From contig NC_046679.1 in NCBI RefSeq assembly GCF_009870125.1, positions 24,242,001-24,306,000 of the forward strand: DNA of 64,000 nt, given 5' to 3'. Below the pieces are notes generated by a model that saw only the letters and a list, made by a program, of their open reading frames with translations, was not told the DNA's origin and made no database searches. Source of the DNA: Drosophila pseudoobscura. Its lineage: Eukaryota > Arthropoda > Insecta > Diptera > Drosophilidae. The translations under genes were made by a program, and so were the position numbers. Shown one piece after another: positions 49,346-63,772 of this stretch; position 1 is the stretch's first letter; every line of letters begins with the position of its first letter.

Positions 49346-49722
49346 GTCTTCACAAAAAAAAAAACACGGCCGCCGCAGCCGCAATAATAAAATTTTTAAA
49401 AAAATCGGTTGCAACGGTTAAATGCACAATTAGTGTTTCGAGCATAAAAGTGTTCTTCCGCTGAAAATTCGCCAAAAATAGAGCCCGCCAATCGAGTGTT
49501 TCAAATATTGTGCAAGCATCTACACAGGAGAAAAGAGAAAAGTGCATTAAGGCTGCTGCTGGCGCGGTCGCTGTTGCAGGCCCAGAGTCAATTCCGATTT
49601 TCTTTCGACCAAATCGTGTTCGTAGCAGAAGGAAGCCAACGCAACGAACGGTGGTTGTGTGATAGAAACCAGTTAAACCTAACGAAATTCAAGCGAGGAA
49701 AGAGCTATAACTAACCGACACA

Positions 49723-52700
49723 ATGGGTCTCAAAGGCTGCTGTTCGTGCGTCAAATATCTGATGGTCCTTATAAACATTTTATTTTGGGTATGTTAATTC
49801 GACAACAAATGCGAGAAGAATCTTCTTGCCATTGCAGCAACAACAACTGGAACACACACACATTTGCAAGAGCAGTGCTGGAGAGTGTGTGTGTGTTTGT
49901 GTATGTGAGAGAGAGAGAGGATTTTGTGTACATGAGAGCGTGAATGTGAATGGAAGTGCGTGTGTGTTTGTGTTTGTGTATTCCCTACGCCCTCTTGTGG
50001 GGCCATGTCTCCGCCTGGCAGCGCGCACGCTCTCTGCTTCTCCTCCTACAGGAGCCGACTCCCGCTCAGAAATGGCAAAACACAAAAATTGCAAAAAGAC
50101 GCTAGATTGGTAAAATAATATTAAAAGAGAGACTAATAGGAACCGTTTATAGTTGTTAAAAATGAGGTTGTAATAGGAAATAAATGGATAAATAAATACA
50201 GCTAGAGCTGTTAACTAATAGAAAAAGTGATGAATGGTCCAAATATTGTGTGAAGAAGTGAAAAACTACTCTATTCGAAAAAATTAAGGAAATAAATCTA
50301 TTGACAACCTTTCGGTATCTTCTTTACAGTACCAACTCCAGACTACAATAACGCTTAATACACTTAAATAAATTAGATGCATCCTTATGCTGTTTTCATT
50401 ATGAAAACGTAAACGTAAATCATAGCCAAATTTCTTTTCAAAAAAGTCAAAGCGACGTCTTCAATCTTTCAAGTCAAAAAATGTTGCAGAAATGTCAAAA
50501 AATACAATTTAATATATAAATATATGTATGTGTAAATAGATTTTTGAATCGAGTTTTGTTTGTATGTAATAAAAATATGTAAGCTTTTTATAAAACAAAG
50601 GCAGGTCTTACTTAAAAAAAAGCTAGAGCGATATCTCTGCTCCCGGGTTCTCACAGAACTCTCTCTCTCCCTCTACTTCTTACTCCCATAAACAATAGAA
50701 GTTCCGCTGTGGGTGAGTGGGAGAACGAATGACATGCACACGCACACCCACACCCACGTGTACATGAAGGCAGTTCGAAAGAAAGACAGACATCTAAAGC
50801 ATCGCCCCATCTCCTTCCACCTACTCTACCTCTGCTCCCCTGCCCAGGCCCCACCACACACGTTTGTTCAGTTGTTGTTTTTCTTTGGACTGCCTTTTCC
50901 TGCTGGTTTTTCTATTTTTTTATTTTTATTTTTATAACGTTTACGTGAGTTTTCAGTCGAGTTAAATTCTTTACCAACTTCTTTTTGTCTTTTCTTATCA
51001 GTGGGAAAGGACCCAATGTTGGTCGCCCCACCCTTTCGTCACACCTCTGCATGGATTCTGCCTCTACTTCACCCGCTTTCCGATAGGGTTCTTCTGTGTT
51101 CTATTTGTTTGGAATTTTACGCAATTTCATGGCTTTCAACATTTCGTTGTTTCTGTTTCAATTGTTTCATTCAATTATTCTCTCCCTCAAATGTGTGTGT
51201 TTGTGTGTGTTTGGTTTGTTTTCCTCTGTAGATTCTCCTTCTTTTCTTTGCTTTCGAAATCAGTTTCGCTTTTTGAAATTTTGATGCTTTTGTTAAATGT
51301 TTTTAATTTTTATTTTTTTCTGCTGATGGTTGTTGCCTTTTTTCGATTTCTGTCTATAGTATTTATTAGTCAAGAGCTATTTTCGAAAACGGCGGAAAAC
51401 CAACAATAACATGGACGTTCCGTGTATGCGCTGTTCTTGGTCGGGCGTTGTGTATTGGTATTGGTATAGTCGCTGCGCTGCTTTCAGAGCGATCCCGCTT
51501 TTGCATAGTGGGCTGTGTTTGATTTCCATTGGGGGAAAATAATTAAGAACGAAATATTCTTTCCGGTGGAATTTTCGCTTTACTATGTTACTTCCTACAG
51601 TACATAGCTATTTCAACATTTCCAAACGATGTCTATGACGTACTATGAAAGAAGCTCATCTGTAGTCTCTCATCATTTTTTTATAAAGGGGACATCCCAC
51701 GGTGGCTAGCTCTGAAAGCGTTTCCATTTCCATCGTCGCTGCGGGGCATCGTGATCAAACGCCACGATCCCGATGCTGCCGTCATTGAGGCTGACAGTGA
51801 CCAAAATGTTGCCTTTGCCTGCTGCTGTTCGTTTTTTGGCCATCTGACAAGGCTTGCGTCTCATTAACCCGGGAGCCAACCGTCCACCCACCGGCACACA
51901 ATTAATTTAGTTGCCATCTCTATTTTTCAACCCATACATACTATCTATATAATTAATTTCTGCTATTTTTCACTCAATTATTCATAATGGGAATCTATTC
52001 GTTTGGCGGAATGCATTCCATTGTAATTTTGTGGCTTTAAAAAGCCGTTGCATGGCATGGTTTCAGTCAATGGGGAATGCGGGGACAAAACGGCGACTGG
52101 ACATGCAAAAGGCTGCCACGGCGCTCTCTTTGCCCTGGTCACATTCTCTCTGTCTCCCTTCGGTCGTTCTCACGCTCTCTTGAGCACTCAAAAGTAGGTC
52201 ACCAAAGGACTTTGCACATTTATTAGCCCGCTCGTTCGTTTTGTTTGTTATGGACACGCGACATCGTGTCTGATGTGTATTTGCCAAGGCGTGGATTCAA
52301 TTCTCGAAACATTTCAACATTTTTACGAGGGGCTGTGGACTTAGTGGAGCATTCCATTTTTTACTCTGGAGGAACATAAAGTTATCTATGCTCGTTTATT
52401 ATATTACTCTGCAAACGGCCCTCGCATGTGCAACTTTGTATAACATTTCCATCACCATTCTCCGTTAGCTTTCACACACATACACACCCACATAGTCTCC
52501 AGCTCTTTCATATAATGCATTTTAGTGTGACACAGTTTTTGTCTCGCTCTCTCAATTGCCCTCGCAATATTGTAGTTCTCTCGCCGCTGAACTTTTGTTT
52601 TGTCTTCTCATGGACCACCCGCATGGAGAGCTTGGCTTTGGCCTCTCTCATTACGTTTGAATGAAATTTGCGGTACTTTAAGTTTTTGCTTTGTATTCTC

Positions 52701-55700
52701 TCTCTGTCTCTATATCTCTCTGGTGTGCCATTATTTGTTACCCTTTGGGAGGTTAGGCGCCAAAAATGATGTGAGAACTTCTCCGAACCCTGTACACTAC
52801 GGGACATATGAATAGTTCCTTTATCACTTTAGCATTTACTATTGTGCGAAGAGAAATAATAATTGCGAGATCTGCTGCGTAATCTTATCAAGTAGCACAG
52901 ATTGTATGCCATGCTCCAGACTTTGGTTCAATTTCGAAAGATACAATGAGATAAGAAGATGTTTGAATTTTGAAATTCTTTCAAGAGTATTTTCTCGTAT
53001 TAGGCGGTAAATAAATTTATGTGTCAAAGTTTTTCAGTGGAAACCTTTGTAAATAGAATATCTATATACATATATAGATACAATAAGTGAATTTCCCTCT
53101 ATTAGAACACTTGTTTACATCTCTTGATTAGTGTTTCCATCGCACATTTCTCATTTCAAAATTCATTTCCCTGCCTTTCAATGAATAATTTTTCTGAATT
53201 ATTCATGAACGGACCCAAACACAAACGCTACCATACACACACACTGCATACTTGTAGATGAAGTCTCGGCTATTAAGTCATTAGCTCTTAATTAGATTTT
53301 CTCACTCATAGCACGATCAGAAAAGACAAATGCAAATGCATAAATTCTGTGTTCAGATTACCAACTCGTATGCCTCGAGTTAAGTGATTCAATTATTTGT
53401 ATATAGGAAAGAAAATGTGGGAATTTCTGACAAAACTGTTTTAATTCAAAGAAATATAATTCGCGTTTTGTTTTGTTCCTCGGAAGCGGTGGGGCTTATA
53501 GTGATAACCCCCAGCTCCATCCCGAAGATAATTTTAGCGTCTCGGTTTCACAATCGGTTCAATGCCTTGGTACAAACATATAATTAAAGCTACTGACTGT
53601 ATGACATGGAATTAATCAGAAAAGTCGTTATATTTATTTTATTTATTATTTATTGCGTAAAAGTGTGTACATATATGTGTGCCTTAAGTTAATTACAAAT
53701 AAAACAAATAGAAAATATTTTCCTCTCCACTCTGACTGCTGACATCATAAGTAACCCGCGAGACCAAAATTGGAAGGGAATGAGGTCTCCCTAGAGGCCT
53801 GGCCTCCCACTTTAATTGCCTACACCGCCCCCCCAGATGTCGTCATTGTAGCGGGTTTCGAGTGTGTTGAATGCAACATTTACAACAAAGCCACACAGAA
53901 GATTGCAAACTATCGATAGCAGTATATTCATAAGAAATATTTTCCTATTTTTTTCCATTACAGCTCATCGGACTGAGCATCGTGATCACATCCGTATGGA
54001 TGCTGACGGATCCCACATTTATGCTGTCGATGACACAATCCTATAATCACTATCATATAGCACTCTACGTTTTTCTGGGCATCGGCATACTGATCACTCT
54101 GGGCGCATTCTTTGGCTGCTGGGGCGTTTGTCGAGAGTCGCAGTGTCTGCTGGTATCGGTGAGTAAACAACCACAAAAAATCATAAAGGAAAACAAAAAA
54201 ATGATTCTGTCTGCAAATTCCAATTAAAACGGATACCGTTGTGCGGGCCGGCCCCCACGCAACTCTGCTCAGAGTCTAATTGCACTCTAGAATCGCCCAC
54301 GGTCCTTTTTCGGAGTCTGCAATTTGTTGAATATCTTTCCACACAAGTATTTCGACATTCGGTACTCTTTATTATTCGTGTTTTGGTATATTTAATCGGC
54401 AAAAATTTTGGAGCTTTGGAGACTCAAGAGATCTCACTATTAGAGATGAAAAAGAAAATGTATTTCGGTAGAGAATTTCTACATATTATAAATGATCCAT
54501 AATCCCAGTTCCGCATACTGATGTTTCAAAAGTTATTTTACTTTAATTTATCATTTATTGATTTATTTTCACATAATTACATTAAGATTTTAAACAAAAA
54601 AAAGAGTAAATTCTGTGCCAAGTCGAAATAATAATGTTGCAGACGCCTGTGAGTTTATTTACTCAACACCCACGTCCGGAGGAATGAGAGCCATTCATAA
54701 ATCTGAATCTGAATTTCCGTTGCAGTTCTTCTGTGTGATACTTATTGTGATGGTGGCACAAATCGCAGCTGGTGCCTGGGCCTTCCACAACAAAGACAAA
54801 CTGGACGACATTGTGCGGGCGGCGGTGAAATCTTCGGTGCAGGAGGAGTACGGCCAGTCCACCATGAGTTCCCGCACGGTAACCTTTGATACGCTGCAGA
54901 AGAATGTATGTATTTTGAAAATATCTGAAGCTGACAGCGAAGTTGATTTATTGTCTGTTTGTTTACAGTTGAAGTGCTGCGGTGCGGATGGACCTGGGGA
55001 CTGGGCAACGAGTCGCTTCAATAATGTGGATCGCACTAATATTGTGGAAATCGCCGTGTCTTCCATGAACGTCTTCTACAACATACCCGAGTCCTGCTGC
55101 AAGGAGAACCTCAAGGACAATGAATGCGAATTGTCCCGCCGCTTAAAGTTTGGTGGCCCCTTGAATACGGCCATCTACCAGCAGGTAATGCAGATGGTGA
55201 AGCTTCAATGGATGGATGATTCATGGCGTAGTAGATTTATAGTATTGCCCATTCCCATGGCCATCTCATTTGACATTCAAATTGTTTCCTTAACTGTCGG
55301 CTGTTGTCTGTCGTCCGTGGTCGTTTTTCGATTCATTGAGCCAGCGAAAAACCATCAAAAATCAATTGATAGGTGTGGCTGAAGCATTATTTTTTGTCCC
55401 AGCGATCGCTATCGATGGCCCGGGGGCCCATAAAAATTAATAATCCTTTGCTGTTCTTGTGGATTTCTTTTTGGGACGATAAAAATGTATTAATTAATAT
55501 TGATATTCCACACGCACTTCACGTTTGTAGAGCCAGAGAATGTGTGCTATAACAAACTGAATGCTGAAAGCTTTTTACTTACAATTCTTTATATGTACTG
55601 TGTAAACTTATTAATGAATCGCACTGTCTGTTTCAGGGCTGCGTTGATAAACTGATTGAGATCATTTACGAGAATTGGGTCACCATTTTCGCCATCACTG

Positions 55701-55786
55701 CTGCCGTCATACTGCTGGAGCTGCTGTCGCTGACCTTTGCCCTGAGCCTGTGCTGTGCGGTGAGGAATCAGCACTACAAGGCCTGA
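49723..55786 (+). CDS. Tsp96F: CD9-type tetraspanin, probably Tsp96F
   Basis: Tetraspanins are four-pass membrane proteins that organise receptor and adhesion microdomains. Five exons are inferred: 49723-49788, 53964-54158, 54726-54905, 54969-55184 and 55637-55786. All junctions are phase 0 and the product is 268 residues. Transmembrane segments lie near residues 12-34, 55-77, 86-108 and 231-256. The large extracellular loop carries the diagnostic CCG at 150-152, a second CC (ESCCKE) at 190-191, a Cys at 200 and GC near 220-221, giving six cysteines. The short cytoplasmic N-terminus MGLKGCCSCVKY has palmitoylation-type cysteines. The first intron is 4.2 kb. The Tsp96F name rests on remembered length and sequence, not on a search. 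Confidence 0.93.
49789..53963 (+). other. First intron of the tetraspanin gene
   Basis: This 4.2-kb intron holds GT-rich and pyrimidine-rich noncoding sequence with GTGT/GAGA runs near 49885-49920 and TG-rich patches near 51190-51220. I see no exon or snoRNA-like fold in it. It may contain enhancers. Confidence 0.55.
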
Positions 55787-58690
55787 GAATTACAGAACTC
55801 CCATAGGGAAATTACAGACGATGAGAAGTACTAACAAACCAAATCGAAACGTATGCATAGCAAGCATTACTGAGAGGACATGCGAATGCAAATGGGAATG
55901 GGGGGAAACGTGTGCATTTAGCTGAAACTTCAAGGCAAAACGAGGATAATGTCCGTTGTTCCCTGGTCAATACTTTAACAACAACACAATTTTGTAGTAC
56001 TTTTAACAACAAGAAGAGCAGCAAGCGTGAAGCTAATGGAGCAATTTGAATTTGTATTTGAGGTGGAGCGGTGACACCTTTAGGAGTTTGTGACGCAACG
56101 TTTTTGATGCACAAACCATACAGAGTCACACCGATAGACAACATCCACTTTATAAGATCTTGATATGCAAAACAAAACAAAAGAACACATACACTTTTCT
56201 AACCAAATATTTCTACAACAAGAAAACACAAACACAGAGAGTAAACTTTATACAATACATGTACGAACCGCATAAAGCAGCAGCTCCATAATATTTAGCA
56301 TAATGGAAAAGTTTTCGAATTCATAGATACATACAATACATGCTATATATTAAATATATAGAGCAAACGTAAGCACAAAGTATAATGTTAATTGCCAAAA
56401 TCTAAACAAAACAAAAATGAAAAGCAATCAAATTTCGTTTAAAATTTGTTTCTCCCAATAAGACTTTCGATTACCAATTAAGTTGATTTGTGGCCATTTT
56501 TGTATGCTATTATGCTAAAGCAAAGCCAAATTATATAAGTATATACATCTACATACATACATCTATATATAGTAGTGTCAGTAGTATGTATATATGTATG
56601 ACGACAGCATTCCACAAGAATGAGAATGATTGACAGATTTTTGTTCTGGTTAAAGACGCATTGCCATCCAAAGACCCAGCCCAAAACATATATTCAAATC
56701 ATTTTTTTATCTTGTGCAAAATGTTGTTCAAGAAACATGACCCAAATAACCCCCTAATTCGATTCGTTGAGCTTCACGAAATTAAATGCCAAATATCTTA
56801 TGTATTTACAAAATTGTATTTTTTAGTTAGTTGGTCAAAAGCGAAATTTAAGAAAATAATCAGTAAATGTGGGCCGTTCGGTTGACTAAGAGCCGCTCTG
56901 TAAAAAGTTATTTTTTTGATTTAAGGTTGATATTTTGTATTGATTTGGAACAGCCCTAATTGGCGAACAATTTTCCTCTTCAAGACTAACCAAAGCTATC
57001 CAAAATTAGTTTCAGTTATACCATTGTAAGGGAAGCTAAATAGAGCTCTGTACCTTTTGATATAACGTTGAATTTTGGCCATTCTCGAAACCACGCCCAC
57101 ACACGTACACTCGAAACGAATTTTGTATAATCCATCTTACCTGCATCGAAATGAATATTATTATTTACGAATCATTGTGTAAGTGCAACTATTTATATGT
57201 ATGAGTAAAATCAAGAGAGCAACACAACCACACAAAATGTTAAATGGAAAGTACACACAAATCGAAACGAAAATCTCTATATATTTACATTGTATTTTTA
57301 CCATACACCGTAAACTAATTCAATGATAGTATACGTATATTTTTTGTACAATTTTCATTTTATTGTTGTTAAATGTATGTGAATTTTGTTGTTAGTTAAG
57401 CGTAGCCTGAGCGTCACACTTTGTACCCCCTCACAGCGTTTAAATAAATCAAATCTACAAGAACCCATCCAAGGACAAAATTATATTAAATTTACAAAGA
57501 TGAAGCAAAAACAAAAACCAATATTAAGTAAATAAATCTATATTGTATTTAAATGTACACCTTAAAGTAAATTATTTATTGAATATTTCTTAGTAAGTTA
57601 GTAGTTATGTGCGGAATTTCATTGGAGTTAAATCAAATCATGAGAAAGGTTTTAGACTAAGTCAGAAATTTCACAAATGAAGGCAAACGAGGCAAAAGTT
57701 CATGTGTTGGATCTGTAGCAAACCATTAAAATATCTAGGCAATAAGTCCCCTAAGAATATAATTAATTCTAATTGATTGTAGCGAAATATTTAATGCACT
57801 ATAAACTTCATCAGGCATCTCAAATCAAAACAAAATGTAGTACATACCCAGAAGCCATACCATGTTCATTCTAACCGAAAAAAGGCAACAATCAATTCAG
57901 CATCTTGAAAGCATATGGAAACTACATAAATACATACAATGCATAAATGCACATTCAGCAAGACATGAAATAAGCAAAAGTCAGTGACAGAAATAAAGCA
58001 ATATAAACGATGCTCAAGATTTGTATTCAATTTGAGGGATATAGATATTTGTAAAACTTAATAAATAATAACAAGACCCAGAGATAATATTGAATCACTA
58101 TGGATATTTGAGATAAATAAATAAACATCTATTAAAACAAATAAAGCGAATTTTTATATATCTTTTGAGCTGCTTAAAACCAACAACTTTATTTATTTAA
58201 AAAATGAGCACATACAAAGATTTTCATCAGATATTATATTAAATTCTTGCCTGCTATCCCCAGAACCACTGCTTTGGTTCGATCTCAAAATGAAAATGCT
58301 TCAGTCCCATTTATAATTAAATTGTTATTTTTATTAAAATGTTTTTTTTTTGTTTATCGTTTTACCCCATTCTGTTTTTGGGCAACTTTCGAGATTTGCT
58401 TTGTTTAGTTTTCGTATTATTATAAGTGGCATAAGAACAGTTATATTATTCAAATTTTCAATTTTATGCTTTCCTCGACTAAGAACTAAGTTTCAACGAA
58501 ATTCGATTGGAAGTGTCCAAGAACTTAGGGAATGACATCAGTAAGGCTGACTGAAAACTAACCACGAATAGGTTTAGTTTATCCTTAGTGCACAACATTT
58601 AACTGAAGATACGATTTTGTAGTTTCATTGTTAGTCCAATTTTTAATTTTCAATTTAATTTTTATGTTCCTTTTTTTTAAAGCAAAGGAG
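55787..58690. other. Tetraspanin 3' UTR and downstream DNA
   Basis: AT-rich sequence follows the stop codon. AATAAA signals at 57443-57448 and 57531-57536 would give a 3' UTR of about 1.7 kb; nearer ends are possible. No open frame here looks coding. Confidence 0.5.
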
Positions 58691-61600
58691 ACTTTATTTA
58701 GCGTTTAATTTTCTTTCTTTTATAAAGACAGCAAATATTTTTCGTTAGATTTGCAGATTAGTCGGCTGGAACAGTTAACAATTGTTTGTGGGTAAGTAGA
58801 ACGAAGCCTGCGTACAAGCTTTAGACAATTAGGTGAATGAAATGTACACATAAATGGAATTATCATATCATATGTATGTTAGACGTAGTATTATCATAGT
58901 TATTGCTATTATAATAAAGTTTTGTGGGGTTTCTGTTTCTCCTATCATCAAGTACTTATAAACAATCCAAATCACTAACCACGTTTGCTCTTGTTAATTT
59001 TCGTTTCGTTTCATTCCATTTATTATTCATAGGGATAGCATGCTCGTAAATTATATATTTAGATAACTTAGGGCATTACATTCGAGATGGTTTGATGGCT
59101 GCTCGGACATTAATCTCTCGTCAACTCTCTAGGGGCTCATTTACAAATCGCTTAGGCTGGAAAATTATTATCGTAATTTACATTTACTAGGTACATTTTG
59201 ATTAAATTTAGCCTCAACTAAATGCGAACTAAACGTAGTTTAAAAGGTAATCTTCGTCATTGTGGTTACAATATTTTGCTAAAAATACATTGCCCTCCCC
59301 CAGGGGTCGGGGCTTCTGACTATGGGGAATCCTACCCTGATTTCAATTCCCCATCCATCCATCTAGCTAATCGTACAACATTTAGACTTCGATCTGGACA
59401 TAGCATAGAGGATATATTTCAATTCATATTCGTACTAAACATTTAGCAGCTAAAAACAGTAATATTTTGACTTCCAATTCGATTAGTTAAATAAAATACT
59501 TTCGATTTTAATTTTAATGTAGGTTAAGATTAAGTTTAAGCGTTTCAATTTCATTATTATTATTATTATGTGACTAGTTAGACATTTAGGTTCCTTCAAC
59601 TCGCATCGTATTTTAATATCATTTCGTTTGCCATTTCGGTTTCATTTTGGACAGTGTACAATACATTTACAGAATATTGCATCGGTCGTTTCTTACTAGG
59701 TAGGGCATCGGGCGGGGGGGTGGTTTACTCAAAAGGTACGTCGCTTATGTATCCTCTAGGCCCTTTACTAGAACCGAATTGTTTGAAGGTATCTTCAAAT
59801 GAAATGGCTTTGCCTTGCCTACTCTAGAAAGATGATTTCATGGCGAAATGGTCTGTGATGTGAACTAGCATGCTTCCAACAAGTAGACTCAAAAAGTTAG
59901 CTCAAGCTTACATTGAAAATAGATTGGGTTTATTGACGATAACGATTAAATGTGGTTGGATCCCTGCTTGATATAAAATAGAACTTACATTCATACTAGA
60001 TTTAATCTAAATTGTATCCTTGACTAAAAGTGGATGGAATTTTGATATGAATCAAGAAATAATTAAATTGAAACTAAAACGAAAAATTTGTAGATACAGA
60101 TAAATGAAACCCTTATATATTTCAGATGAAGTAAAGATCGCCAAAATACCTGAATATGCATAGTTGAAATGTCAGGTTGTCAGATTGAAACCATTTGAAT
60201 AAAAACGAGTAAGAAATGTGATTGAAAGTCTTCATAAGATCATAATTCTTTCAATTCCTGACACTGAAGCACACTTTTCAGAGTCCTTTATATGTGTAGA
60301 TCTGACCAAAGCCCTTGAAATGATTTTATATGACCAATTCTCTATCGTTTTCCCCTTCAGTTGAGATTCCTGTATGAATGTACATATATATTTATATAGA
60401 TTTATGTTTTTTTTTTGTTCGAAGCAACAATGGAAGAACGATATGTAATCGTAGAACTAAGAGAGGAAATAGGAAATATCAAACCACATTGATTGTCTTG
60501 TCTTGACCATGTACTGTACCATTAAGCACTCAATGTTTGAGTATGAAAATACGGTGTGTAAAAACCTGTCTTTCCTATCATTCCTTTGTATCCATGTGCA
60601 TTGCAATGGGCAACAATTGTGGCTGCCCTAGGAGCCAATACTACTGCCAGCCCTGCCACTCGCTGGCTGATGGGACGATGAAATAATAATGGAAAATGTG
60701 CGGGTCTCGGGAAGTCGTGGGATCTTATACAAAAATATACTCGTATTCGTACATATGTTTGTGATTGCATGGGCAATGGAATGAAAATTTAATATAATTG
60801 AAGAGTCGTGCTATGAATTGCAGTTAACATTAAAAAACAGCACGGCCTTGTATAAATATTAAATAAACTGTAATTGTCAAGTGCTATTTTTAAATATCGG
60901 TGGTTGGTCGGGCACACACAGGACCCAGGCATAAATATACATACATATTTTACTCATTATATTATATTCATCATGTGTGCTCTCGTGTATATATGTTTTT
61001 GTCTTCTTTGTATTAAGTTGCGCATTGAAAATTCAATTAGTTGGATGCCATAAAAATGAATGTACAATTTATGTAAATGGAAAATGAAATTTAATAGATT
61101 TTCCCACATGCTGAATGAATCCAATTTGTCACTTGTCGTATTTCAGGGCTTTAATTGACTGCAAAGGGAAGGGGGGTGTTTAGGGGTTCAAGGCGGCAAC
61201 AAAGTTCGGGGAAAACAAAATCATTTTTTTTGGTATTATCGTTTAGTTTAGTGTAAATATTATAGTGTTTGTTCTCTGACTTTTGTATCGCTATTTTTAA
61301 TCGAGTAAAGTAAATCGTGTGTTGAGAGCTCTCGGTTTCTCGGTTTTTATCGCTATACCAATTCCATTAATGAATCAATCATTGCTGTTTGGTGGTTTAG
61401 TTTTTAGTTTAGTTTTTTTTTTCTTGAAATAAAGTCCATTTACACATTCAAATATCGTAGGTATATATGTTTAGTAAATACATATAAGACCAATTCGCTT
61501 TTTACGGCAGGATTAAATTCATAATATGCTCAAAAAATTACATATTCTTCATATTCATATTCATATTCATATTCTGATCTATTCTGTATCATCATATTTC

Positions 61601-61874
61601 ATTTTTATCCATTTCTAGTTATACAATAACACACTCATAAAGTTTAAAGTTTTTCTTCTTTCGATATTTGGCCTAAACTAATGTTAATTATTAATATGTT
61701 TCATTTCCTCTTTTGCCATCAATTTCACTGGTGTTTTTGCCATAGGTAGTAGATGTTTTTTTTTGGAGGATTCCGTCCCCGATTTTTCTTTGCTTTGGTT
61801 TATTGCATTTATAGATCTATAAGCGATACTATAGTCTTCGAGGTGGTCAACAACACTGGCCCGTCCTCTTGTCA
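58691..61874 (-). other. Probable long 3' UTR / downstream region of the KChIP-like gene
   Basis: No coding exon is supported. A minus-strand AATAAA (58693-58698, within CTAAATAAAGTCTC) could end a 3.2-kb 3' UTR, and a nearer candidate lies around 59930. A CATATT hexamer repeat is at 61541-61574. Very AT-rich composition fits a neuronal-type long 3' UTR, but this is inference. Confidence 0.4.
61541..61574. repeat. (CATATT)n hexamer repeat
   Basis: Five near-perfect CATATT units occur in tandem inside AT-rich noncoding DNA. Confidence 0.9.
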
Positions 61875-63772
61875 TCAAAGGTCGTTGTCGAACATCTGCA
61901 GTGAGCGCGTCACCAAATCGTCCTTCAGACAGGCCTCCAAGAACTCCTCTATCGTTATGATGCCGTCCTGATTCAAGTCCAGCTTACGAAACACACGATC
62001 CACCTTTAAGTAAAAAAAAAACACAAATTACGTTTATTTTCCCTCTTGCCTGGATTTACTCTTTTGGCAAACAGAAATCAATTTTCGATTTAATCTTTCG
62101 TTTTAATTTTCCCGACTTTTCATCATTATCAATAAGTGCGCGGACGGAGGCGGGGACGGTCATGCAACGTGCCATGAGCGACGTGCGTCATTAAGTAAAA
62201 TATCCGCCGCTGTTTCCGCGCATAAAAGCATCCGCCCTTCGCCTTTCCTCTTTCCCATACGTTGAGTATCGTTGAGCTGTCAATGCATTTTCAATACCCC
62301 TCTGGTGCAATTTCCCCACTGTTTTCCCCCACAATTATAATTACTCATACGCACTGTGAGCCCGCGACCAACGTCAGCGGATGCTGCATGTTATGTCAAG
62401 TGTGGCTCTTGCATAAAAAATGAAGCGCACAAAACTGTGCCCACAGCGATAGAGAGATATGCAGACAGAGACGCAGAAAGAGTGACAGAGAGAGAGTGAG
62501 GGAGAGAGGTGTCAGGAATAAAGCCTCTGTCTAGATAAACAAGGATTTGTGCTCTGCATCTCTCGGCATTTTAATGAAGCTCTTTGTATGGCGTGCCCAA
62601 AGCTTATCACTGATTGCGAAATGCAAATAGAATTGTATGCCGAGATTTAGGGGACCCTGGATTCCTCTATAACTGGATTATTGTTGGTGGAGTCCACTGC
62701 ATGTACAGGTCTTAAGTTTTGGTAGTTCCAACTTTATGCATATGAGATCGATGCTTCGGTACAGAGCGTACTTACATATATCTTCAGAACTCTTTTGTTA
62801 AAGCTTTTATCCAATACATAAGAAACACACCCATATTTAAATAAAATATTCGGATTTTAAATACAAATATAGTCAAATTAAGACCGTACTATTCAAAATA
62901 ATTATAAGTAATATGTATGATTGTATGCTTGTATGATTTAAGATATCTTTCAATTTATCAAATGAGTGACACCGGATTGGTCTTCACTTTGTCCCCCATT
63001 GAGAACCACTTTGGGCCATATCAATAGATTTGAGTCCTCACCTGATCCCTCGCTTTGCGATCGTCCTCAGGCTGGTGTGGTCTCCTGCCCATAAGCTCGT
63101 GAATGGCCAAGATGATTTCGCTCAGCTCACCGCGACTGATCCGGCCATCGCCATTCAGGTCGTAGAGCTTGAATGTCCATCGGAGGCGCTCGTAGACAGA
63201 GCCGCGCAGCAGGGTCGACAAGGTGACCAGTAAATCCTAATAACCATCAATGTGTGCAGCATGAATAGGAACATGAACATATACTCGTAAATGTAGATTG
63301 TGCAAACTTCATTATAATGAGATGGTAATTACCCGAAAACTAATGGCGCCATTGCAATTAACATCGAACGCCTTGAACACATAATGAGCGTATAAACTCG
63401 AATCTATATAAATGGAATAGGCAAAGAGAACAAAAAAAAAATGTCACAATTATGGGCGTGTCGGAGATTCTTTTTCAGTGGGGCTTTAGGGGTTTTTTTG
63501 GGGGGGGGCATTCGGTATTCTGACAGCCGGGTATTGCGGACGCAGCTGCTGCAAAGGCGAAATGGTCGCTTAAGTGGCGCTTTATGACGCGCAACTATAA
63601 AAAGGCAAAGCATAAGACCTCAGCGACAACATCGAATGGAGTGGCAGAAGCATACAGTGGGAGTGGTGGGGCATATACACACACATATATACATATACTT
63701 ACTGCCATGTGGAAAGAATTTGGCGTAAATATCCTTAAAACAATCCTCGTGCACCACGCCCTCGGGGCATTC
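61875..63772 (-). CDS. KChIP / neuronal calcium sensor EF-hand protein, 5' part beyond window
   Basis: This belongs to the recoverin/KChIP family of calcium sensors that bind Kv4 potassium channels. Four minus-strand exons are visible: 63772-63703, 63403-63333, 63236-63042 and 62003-61875. They encode the last 154 residues, and the N-terminal exons lie past the right edge. The first visible exon carries [20 protein letters not shown], the usual EF-1 region with its CPXG signature, which does not bind calcium. EF-2 has loop [12 protein letters not shown], with Asp instead of Glu at position 12. EF-3 ([12 protein letters not shown]) and EF-4 ([12 protein letters not shown]) are canonical. The C-terminus FDNDL matches the family's short helix. 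The likely melanogaster counterpart is a KChIP homologue such as CG5890, but I am unsure of the name. Confidence 0.92.
62004..63041 (-). other. Last intron of the KChIP-like gene
   Basis: This is a 1038-bp phase-0 intron with a GTGAGG donor and a TACTTAAAG acceptor. It contains a GA/AGAG-rich patch near 62450-62510 and otherwise plain AT-rich DNA. No exon or structured RNA stands out. Confidence 0.6.

Larger units (their letters stand above)
48203..49722. other. Divergent intergenic region, Vha26 / tetraspanin, with 5' UTRs
   Basis: The region carries the Vha26 and tetraspanin core promoters and no coding exon. The segment 49159-49345 is alignable with 35934-36109 upstream of the KRTCAP2-like gene. 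From the M1 at 49335 to the ATG at 49723 the sequence is probably tetraspanin leader. Confidence 0.55.
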
